Source: Archangiaceae bacterium
GTDB lineage: Bacteria > Myxococcota > Myxococcia > Myxococcales > Myxococcaceae
Length of the DNA: 64,000 nucleotides
Direction of reading: 5' to 3'
Assembly (NCBI GenBank): GCA_016714225.1
Contig: JADJNS010000006.1
Coordinates: 186,001 to 250,000 of the forward strand
Shown here: piece after piece, positions 58,660 to 64,000 of the stretch
Numbering within the stretch: position 1 is the first letter of the stretch
Layout of the letters: the number at the start of each line of letters is the position of its first letter
Notes under the pieces: generated by a model
Databases searched by the model: none
What the model was told of the DNA's origin: nothing
What the model saw: the letters and a program-made list of their open reading frames with translations, nothing else
Program-made: the position numbers and the translations under genes

Positions 58660-59331
58660 CTACTTGGTGGCACTCCGACGACGGGCCCGAGGCCTGGGTG
58701 CGTCCAGGGCGCTGATGGCCGCAGACGCGTCTTCGACAGCCTCAATGAGGCGCGGGAGCCGCTCGAACCCGTAGAGCAGCTTGCCGCTCCGATCGAAGAC
58801 CATGATGAACAACCGCATCGATGCCTCGAGGGTCTCGACGATGATCTTGAGCGACTGGTGAGGCGACCGCCGCGTCCAGGTGTGCGTAGCGACGAAGTCG
58901 ATTGCGGCAAAGTAGAGAGCCGCCGAATCCGTGATCCATTGCGGGTCCGCGACCTCGCTGACCCGATCAATTGCCTCCTTGATGGTCTGCATGCACGATC
59001 GCGGGAGGAAGAGCGTCTTCGCATCCCAGGGCTCGGGACGTCGCTTGCGGTCGGGCTCGAGGGCGCACTGGCCCCCGCTGATGCAGCGGTCGGGGTCGCT
59101 GTCGCAGATTGGGCATGCGGCCCAGCCCGTCGAGGTCCCACCTTCAGTCGGGTCTTCCGCGAGGGCACCAATCAAGTCATCGAGGCCGGCGATCGCTCGT
59201 TCAAGGCTCTTCACCATCGGTGGTCGACGCAATTCGGGGCGGTGCTTGGCGTCGTCGACCAGCCGCCTCACGAGCTCCCGCAGTTTCTCGCGGTACTCAA
59301 CACGGCTCTTCAGCGCATCGACCGGGTTCAT
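58660..59331 (-). CDS. Island protein with a central four-Cys motif
   Basis: This 223-residue helical protein (MNPVDALKSRVEYREKLREL start) has a central cluster CPICDSDPDRCISGGQC, which could bind one zinc. The start at 59331 is supported by AAGGAGC six bases before it. Its C-terminal half is long helices. It follows the reverse transcriptase gene after a small gap that contains a hairpin. No family is recognised. Confidence 0.65.
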   Translation of the reverse strand: MNPVDALKSRVEYREKLRELVRRLVDDAKHRPELRRPPMVKSLERAIAGLDDLIGALAEDPTEGGTSTGWAACPICDSDPDRCISGGQCALEPDRKRRPEPWDAKTLFLPRSCMQTIKEAIDRVSEVADPQWITDSAALYFAAIDFVATHTWTRRSPHQSLKIIVETLEASMRLFIMVFDRSGKLLYGFERLPRLIEAVEDASAAISALDAPRPRARRRSATK

Positions 59332-59351
59332 CCGAGCTCCTTGGTGCTGCC

Positions 59352-59387
59352 GGCACCGGGAGCGAGGCCTATCCCGCTCCCGGTGCC
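59352..59387. other. Perfect hairpin at the end of the reverse transcriptase gene
   Basis: GGCACCGGGAGCG and CGCTCCCGGTGCC pair over 13 bases around a 10-base loop that holds the stop codon of the reverse transcriptase gene. There is no T tract, so it may shape translation or processing rather than terminate. Confidence 0.6.
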
Positions 59388-60640
59388 TCTGCCGCGTTGC
59401 TGTGAGTTGGGATGCCGGCACCTTCATCTGCCGTAGGGGCCTTAGGGGATGCGGTGCCGGGGACAGCACCTGCCCGAAGACGCTTTCCAGCATCTGAACT
59501 GCCTGACGTACCCGGAGCATGGAGCCACCGGGCTCGGGGGCGTGCTTGACGCCCCCGCAACGCGACACCTTCTGCACGGGCGACGAGCGAGTCGTACGGT
59601 CCCCACGGGAAACACGGCTCGCCGATTTCCTTGGTGAACCGCTCGTCGATGTCGTCCAGCACCTGGAGGCGAGAGTCCCTGCGCGCGACGGCGCTCACCC
59701 AGCCCCTCCACCGTTCCTCGATGCGGTTTCTCGTCTCCGGGCTGGACGCGAGAGCGTGCAGTTCGTCGAGGACGGCATCGACGCCCTTGGGCAGCGGCTC
59801 GGTCGTCCAGCCCCGCCAGCGAAAGCCGAGGAAGTGGAAGGGGCTCGGGGTCGACGAGCCCGAATCATGCAGGTGCTGCCCGGTCTTTTGGGGCTGCAGT
59901 TCCAGGTCCACCTCCTTCAAGTCGAGTTGCAGCAGCCTCTCAGCCTCGAGCGCCGTGTCTTCGTTCTGGGCCATGAACACGCCATCGTCGAGCCAGACCC
60001 GCAGAGACCCATCCAGCAGTTCGAGCGCGCGCGCTGCGTCAGCGAGAAGTACTGCCAGCAGGAGCGGGGCAAACGGAGCTCCCTCGACAAGGCCCTCGAA
60101 GCGGGCGCCCTGCTTCTGCCGCCATCGGACAATCACATCGACCAGGTCGTTACGGTCGGTCAGCGCACGCAGCCTCTCGATCGCCTTGTCGAAGGGAGCG
60201 TTGGCGAAGGCGCCTTTGATGTCGAAGCGGAAGATGTAGCGGCCGCCCTTCATGAAGAAGCGGGTGACCGCGTCGACGAGGTCATGATGGTTCCCATCGG
60301 GTCGTCCGCCCACGATCGAGGCGGGGAGGGCCTTCCAGACGTGGGCCAGCCCATCCGTTGCCGCCCTGAGGACCACCGCGTCCGCAAGCGTTGAGATGGC
60401 GTGAATGCGATCGGACTGGCTGGCGCGCTTCATTCCCCCGGTACGCGCGCAACGCGGGCGCCACTTGCCCAGGGCCAACTGCCGATGGACCTGCGAAACA
60501 AAGAGGCCCAACGCCTTGCCATTCAGCGCCTGAGGCCGAAGCCCATCGAAGCCGGGCGTCTTCCTGCAGGCGACGACGTGACGTGCTGCCTTGAGGAGCT
60601 GGCGCTTGCCCAGAGGAGAGCGGCGGAGAGCGGCGACCAT
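59369..60640 (-). CDS. Reverse transcriptase of an unassigned lineage
   Basis: This 423-residue protein has a full RT core: a FDIKGAFANAPF motif with metal-binding Asp140, a GLVEGAPFAPLLLAVLL segment in place of the QGxxxSP motif, and a catalytic core WLDDGV with Asp218-Asp219 instead of the common YxDD. KTGQHLH and FHFLGFRW follow, as in RT families. The C-terminal 90 residues are Arg/Ala-rich and may include a low-confidence tail. The start ATG overlaps the nuclease stop by one base (TGATG). It is not a typical group II intron or DGR enzyme. The likely role, defence or mobility, is inferred from context only. Confidence 0.85.
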   Translation of the reverse strand: MVAALRRSPLGKRQLLKAARHVVACRKTPGFDGLRPQALNGKALGLFVSQVHRQLALGKWRPRCARTGGMKRASQSDRIHAISTLADAVVLRAATDGLAHVWKALPASIVGGRPDGNHHDLVDAVTRFFMKGGRYIFRFDIKGAFANAPFDKAIERLRALTDRNDLVDVIVRWRQKQGARFEGLVEGAPFAPLLLAVLLADAARALELLDGSLRVWLDDGVFMAQNEDTALEAERLLQLDLKEVDLELQPQKTGQHLHDSGSSTPSPFHFLGFRWRGWTTEPLPKGVDAVLDELHALASSPETRNRIEERWRGWVSAVARRDSRLQVLDDIDERFTKEIGEPCFPWGPYDSLVARAEGVALRGRQARPRARWLHAPGTSGSSDAGKRLRAGAVPGTASPKAPTADEGAGIPTHSNAAEAPGAG

Positions 60641-61029
60641 CAGAGGCTCCACCGGCCGCGCGTCAACCGCCGCACGTCCTGGAGCCGCATGATCGCGAAT
60701 TCCAGCGGCGGGCTCTTGCCGTCCTCGAATGTGATGATGAGCACGGGCACCTTCCCGATCTCCGCGGCGCCCTCCGCGACCTTGGTCAGCCACTCCTTCT
60801 GAAGCCGAATGGAGGCCTTGCGGGTGCGTTTGTGCTCGACCAGGAAGAGGTCCGTCTCGATGTCCCCGCCTTGCGAGCGGGCCTTGTCCCACTTGGACCT
60901 TCGGGCGCCGCCCGAGTTCGGAAGCCGCCGGCCGCCAAGGAGCTTGGCGAGGCGGAGTTCGTGTTTCTTCGACGGCGTGTACTGGTCGGCGTTCGAGCGC
61001 GTCAGCCAGCGCGGCATGAGATCGCGCAT
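60640..61029 (-). CDS. PD-(D/E)xK-like nuclease
   Basis: This 129-residue protein has the nuclease signature D56..E58..D60, then E65-x-K67 (ETDLFLVEHKRT), followed by a helix/strand region (EWLTKVAEGAAEIGKVPVLI). It resembles phage-type Holliday-junction resolvase-like PD-(D/E)xK nucleases. It is translationally coupled to the reverse transcriptase, so they probably act together. A basic first helix (KKHELRLAKLLGGRRLP) may bind DNA. Confidence 0.75.
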   Translation of the reverse strand: MRDLMPRWLTRSNADQYTPSKKHELRLAKLLGGRRLPNSGGARRSKWDKARSQGGDIETDLFLVEHKRTRKASIRLQKEWLTKVAEGAAEIGKVPVLIITFEDGKSPPLEFAIMRLQDVRRLTRGRWSL

Positions 61030-61031
61030 GG

Positions 61032-61319
61032 CTACTTGCCCTCCGCGTGCGAGCGGGCGCTTGCGATGTGGAGGCGGACCTCAACGTTCACCTGGGGGGC
61101 GAGACCCGTGTCCGGTCCGGGTGGACGCACAGACCATGCGGTCTCAGGACCATGCGCAGACGAGCCCGTAGGCACTCCGTTGGGTTCGTTCAGGCCGAAA
61201 CGCCCACCATCTCGCTCTTCCTCCCCGTCGACGGGGGGAGGGGGGATCTCCTTTTCATGGCTTCGATCGATTGAACGGCGCGAGGCCGCGCACTCGCGAC
61301 AGCGGTTCCCGTCGCTCAT
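61032..61319 (-). CDS. Small island protein with a Cys pair
   Basis: This 95-residue protein begins MSDGNRCRECAASRRS, with a CxxC pair near residue 7 but no second pair. Its middle is Pro/Gly/Glu-rich and probably disordered. It overlaps the upstream gene by four bases (ATGA) and ends two bases before the nuclease gene, so all belong to one operon. No family is recognised. Confidence 0.5.
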   Translation of the reverse strand: MSDGNRCRECAASRRSIDRSHEKEIPPPPVDGEEERDGGRFGLNEPNGVPTGSSAHGPETAWSVRPPGPDTGLAPQVNVEVRLHIASARSHAEGK

Positions 61320-61861
61320 GATGCGCACCCCGTGGAGCCGCAAGGGTCCGCGAGCAGAGGTCGCTCTCCGAGGTCGACGACGATCGCCGCAGCCAGATGC
61401 AAGGTGAACATCGTCCCGTCTTCGCCGGGAGGGAACTTGAGACGTTTGTGCAGGAGCTGGACGAGGACGCGGAACGACTCGCTCGCCTCGCGAGCCTGGC
61501 GGGCCACTGCAGACTCGCTCACCTTCGTTGAGCTCGCGTCCGCAAGGTGGATGCTGCGGGCAAGGGTAGCGATGAATCGATCTACTGTGCGGCCCACCCC
61601 CCCGACGATGAGTCCGAGGGCGGCGTCGCGGCGCTCATCGCCCATCGGTGCTGTCGTGGGCCATCGAGGCTCGCCCGACATCAGCCCGGCAAGCTGCTCG
61701 AACGACTCGATGACACCCGCGGCCTGATCTTCGATGGCGGGGTGCTTGAGGGAGTCGTGTGCGAACTTCGTGATCGCCGCGGTAAATCGACGCTGCGCTT
61801 CCGTCAGCTCCTGCAGTTGCTCGTCGGGGCGATCGACGGGTGACTTCTCGGGGGTATCCAC
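61316..61861 (-). CDS. Helical island protein, first gene of the RT operon
   Basis: This 181-residue protein starts at a GTG (61861) with AGGAGA seven bases before it; a longer in-frame start (62098) would run into the hairpin cluster. It is mostly helical (DTPEKSPVDRPDEQLQELTE, HLADASSTKVSESAVARQAR), without Cys pairs. It is the first gene after the hairpin cluster. No family is recognised. Confidence 0.58.
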   Translation of the reverse strand: MDTPEKSPVDRPDEQLQELTEAQRRFTAAITKFAHDSLKHPAIEDQAAGVIESFEQLAGLMSGEPRWPTTAPMGDERRDAALGLIVGGVGRTVDRFIATLARSIHLADASSTKVSESAVARQAREASESFRVLVQLLHKRLKFPPGEDGTMFTLHLAAAIVVDLGERPLLADPCGSTGCAS

Positions 61862-62173
61862 GTGCGGGTCTCCTTGCGTTTCGTTGCGGCGGACTACGGA
61901 CAAAGCTCTCCCGTCCCTGTCGACCAACGGGTCGCAGGGCTGTTGCGGTATCGACGGCGCGCCGGTTAGCGACTCGGCGAGGTCGCTCCCCGTCGCAGCC
62001 TGTCGCCAGCGGCCTGACAGGGATCCGCTTTCAGCGGCACCAGCGGTCACCAGGGCGCCAGGCGCTGGTGTGATCGCGCAGATCTCCGCCGCGGTCATCG
62101 CGGGCTCCAGCAGACGACGCGGGCGACCGGGATGATCTCCCGGTTGAGGGCGGATTGGGTGGTGCGTCTGTTG
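61862..62173. other. Non-coding gap between the RT operon and the IS21-type element
   Basis: About 312 bases without a gene I can support. It holds the three hairpins and a downstream tail of the insertion element. Long reading frames here lack start sites or have unusual codon use. Confidence 0.5.
61999..62070. other. Three adjacent stem-loops upstream of the RT operon
   Basis: CCTGTC pairs with GACAGG (61999-62021), CCGCT with AGCGG (62025-62037), and CACCAGCG with CGCTGGTG (62038-62070), with no more than three bases between hairpins. They precede the operon on the same side. They could be the promoter leader of the operon or a structured RNA. Confidence 0.5.
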
Positions 62174-62917
62174 TTAGCGGTAGCCCTTTCCGTCGAGCAG
62201 GAAGACTTCGGCTCGCTCGCGCTCGGTGAGGCGTTCAGCGATGACCTGCGCGTTGAGCGCGTCGGGAAATACTTTCGGCCAGTCCTTGAAGACCCGGTTC
62301 GTGGTGATGGCTGTCGAGCGACGATGCTCGTGGCGTTCGCTGATGACCTGGAAGGCGAGCTTGGCCTGCGACGCATCCATCGGCAGCAAGGCGAAGTCGT
62401 CGATGACGAGGAAGTCGGCGCGGACGTAGCGTCGTAGCGCACGCTCGAGACCGCCGTGCAGCTCGGCGCCGTGCAGCTCGTTGAGCATGCGCGCGGCGCT
62501 CGTGAAGATGACCCGGCGGTTGGCCTGGCAGACGCGGAAGGCCAGGGCCCGCGCCAGAAACGTCTTGCCGGTGCCGGGCACGCCGACGAAGAGCGGGTTG
62601 ATGCCCTTGTCGACGAAGGCGACGTCGTGCAGCGCGAGGTAGCGGGGCTTGAGCTTCTTGCGGCAAGCGTCCCACTCGAAGTCGAAACCATCCACGGTGT
62701 TGATTTCCGGGAAGCGGGCGTTCTTCACCCGTCGCTCCACGGCGCTCTTGAGCCGACTGGTTTTCTCTTCGTCGCACAGACGGCTCACCAGCTCGAGCGG
62801 CGACAAGTTGTCCTTCCGGACTTTCTCGAGCAGCGCCCCAAGCATTTCGTGCATGCCCGGCAGCCTGAGCCACTTGAGCTTGCCCAGGACGAGCGCGAGC
62901 AGGTCCTCGTTCTTCAT
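62174..62917 (-). CDS. istB: IS21 family ATP-binding protein IstB
   Basis: This 247-residue AAA+ helper of the IS21 transposase has Walker A VGVPGTGKTF (residues 111-120) and Walker B DFLVIDDFAL (168-177), plus the family core GVPGTGKTFLARAL. Its ATG overlaps the stop of istA by four bases (ATGA), the usual layout of IS21 pairs. It directs the transposase to target DNA. Confidence 0.93.
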   Translation of the reverse strand: MKNEDLLALVLGKLKWLRLPGMHEMLGALLEKVRKDNLSPLELVSRLCDEEKTSRLKSAVERRVKNARFPEINTVDGFDFEWDACRKKLKPRYLALHDVAFVDKGINPLFVGVPGTGKTFLARALAFRVCQANRRVIFTSAARMLNELHGAELHGGLERALRRYVRADFLVIDDFALLPMDASQAKLAFQVISERHEHRRSTAITTNRVFKDWPKVFPDALNAQVIAERLTERERAEVFLLDGKGYR

Positions 62918-64000
62918 GACTCACCCCCGTCATCAGGAGGCTCGCCGGGGTTCAGCGTCTTCCGCGGCGGAAAGCGTGCGTCGTAGGCGGACAGGTCGGG
63001 CGAGGGCAGGTGCAGTTCGTCGAGCTCGGGCCGGCCGAGCCTCAGCGGCGGCGCGGCTGGCGAGAGCCCTTCTGGTGCCGCAGCACGTACTCGACGTACT
63101 CGGCGCCGACGTGGCCGGTGCGCATCACGTCGCTGATGGCATCGAGCACCGGCCCGTTGCCGAAGACTTCGGCCAGGAAGACGAGCCGCTCGGTCTCTTT
63201 GCGCAGCGACTTCGGCCCCGCGTGCAGCACCTTGAAGTACTGGAGGCCGACTTCGCCCAGCTCGGTCAGTGCCGTCGGCAAGAAGGCTGCCGTCGCGCCG
63301 GGCTTGAGGGCCAGTGCCTGCTCGCGGTGCGGGGCGGCTTCGACATCTTCGCCGACGCCCCAGCTGCGGCGGTGGACGGCGACTCCTTCGGCCCCAGGAA
63401 GATGCGCACCTCGTTCTCGTTGCCGCGCACCAGCACTTGCTGACCCACCAGGCGCGGTGGCACCGAGTAGAAGTTCCGGTCGAAGCGCACGCGAAACATC
63501 TTCGTGACGCCGAGGCCTTCGACCTCGTCGGTATTGAAGGTGACGTTTGAGAGTGGCTTGAGACGCCGACGCTCTTCGTTTTCGAAGACGAGCGCGGGCA
63601 CCTTGCCTGTCACCTCGTGCACCCTGTTGTTCGCGAAGTCGTCGCGCCACCGCATCGCCTGCGTGTTGAGGTCCATCAAGTCGGTGAAACGACGGCCGGG
63701 CCAGAAGCGCTCACGCACGAAGCCGATTGGGCGTTCGACGATGCCCTTCTCGTTGCCCTTGGCGACGTTGCACGCCTTCGCGGCGAAGCCCCGCGTGCGC
63801 GCGTACTCGAGGAAGGTCGGGTTGAAGCGCGTCCCGCGCGGCGTGTGCTCCAGCACCACCGTCTTCATGTTGTCGAAGATGTCGATGTGCGTCGTGCCGC
63901 CGAAGAAGCGCGCCGCGTTCTCCATGCGCCGAAGGAAGCTGCCCATCGACTGGCTCAGACAAAATTCGAGGTACAGGTGCCGCGAGTGGCATTGCGCCAT
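62914..64000 (-). pseudogene. istA: IS21 family transposase IstA (partial, two frameshifts as read)
   Basis: The gene continues beyond the right edge. The visible part has the second catalytic Asp in IFDNMKTVVL and the Glu in KGIVERPIGFVRERF, typical of the DDE integrase domain. Two frame breaks at 63392-63395 and 63067-63069 each need one additional base in a short C/G run. With both restored, the tail reads PELDELHLPSPDLSAYD and ends at 62914, overlapping istB by four bases as in intact IS21. The gene may therefore be intact, with sequence-length errors. Confidence 0.88.

Noticed and set aside
59369..60640. Diversity-generating retroelement
   Set aside because: No template/variable repeat pair or Avd-like gene was seen, and the RT lacks the usual DGR motif.
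59369..60640. Group II intron
   Set aside because: The protein lacks an HNH or maturase-like end and there is no intron RNA structure visible around it.
59369..60640. Retron with msr-msd RNA immediately upstream
   Set aside because: The gene upstream of the RT overlaps it, leaving no space for msr-msd; the hairpins lie three genes away.
61862..62098. N-terminal extension of the 181-residue island protein
   Set aside because: The extension overlaps the hairpin cluster, and the GTG at 61861 has a good ribosome-binding site.

Overview
The window is high-GC bacterial DNA, most consistent with a myxobacterium (Myxococcota). The signs are a Tgl/PilF-like pilotin, a giant secreted protein ending in a Cys-Gly-Cys/helix/Arg sorting tail of the MYXO-CTERM kind, a Ser/Thr kinase divergent from an FHA-sigma54 activator, many Cys-anchored lipoproteins with Gly/Ala/Ser-rich linkers, and dense, often overlapping genes. 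I cannot name the genus.

Region by region. 1-21.8 kb is mostly core chromosome: the end of a secreted protease-like protein, asd and fdxA, an MFS carrier, a GNAT enzyme, a CADD/TenA-like protein, a ceramide-glucosyltransferase-like enzyme, enolase coupled to a glutathione peroxidase, a response regulator, a pilotin-like fusion, recO, a methyltransferase, a rhomboid protease, an M23 peptidase, a damaged NtrC-type regulator and murJ. 21.8-25.1 kb holds a bufferin-type RiPP locus (precursor, MNIO/DUF692 maturase, DUF2063 partner), interrupted by an opposing gene and invaded by repeats. 25.1-35.7 kb carries a porin-like barrel, a PHP-type lipoprotein, an S1-domain protein, a MAPEG protein, a transglutaminase/TPR lipoprotein and a second MFS carrier. 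35.7-53.5 kb is a surface and secretion region: lipoproteins, a glycosidase-like protein with a long repeat linker, a formylglycine-generating-enzyme-like lipoprotein, a kinase/activator pair, a serine protease and a fibro-slime/lectin-like giant. 53.4-55.3 kb returns to housekeeping genes and ends at an initiator tRNA.

From the tRNA-fMet to the right edge lies a genomic island. A large serine recombinase is convergent with, and overlaps, the tRNA 3' end. Upstream of it on the same strand run a ribbon-helix-helix-like protein, several small CxxC proteins, an unusual reverse transcriptase coupled to a PD-(D/E)xK-like nuclease, and two more small genes. A cluster of three adjacent hairpins and an IS21-type element close the window. 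The RT-nuclease cassette is the best candidate for an undescribed system.

Sequence quality matters here. Six reading-frame breaks fall in or next to G/C homopolymers (near 14150, 22380, 24580, 55085, 63068 and 63393). These look like length errors or recent slippage, so the affected genes may be intact in the organism. The break in the NtrC-type regulator near 18885 is different: about 85-90 bases of its ATPase domain appear to be missing.
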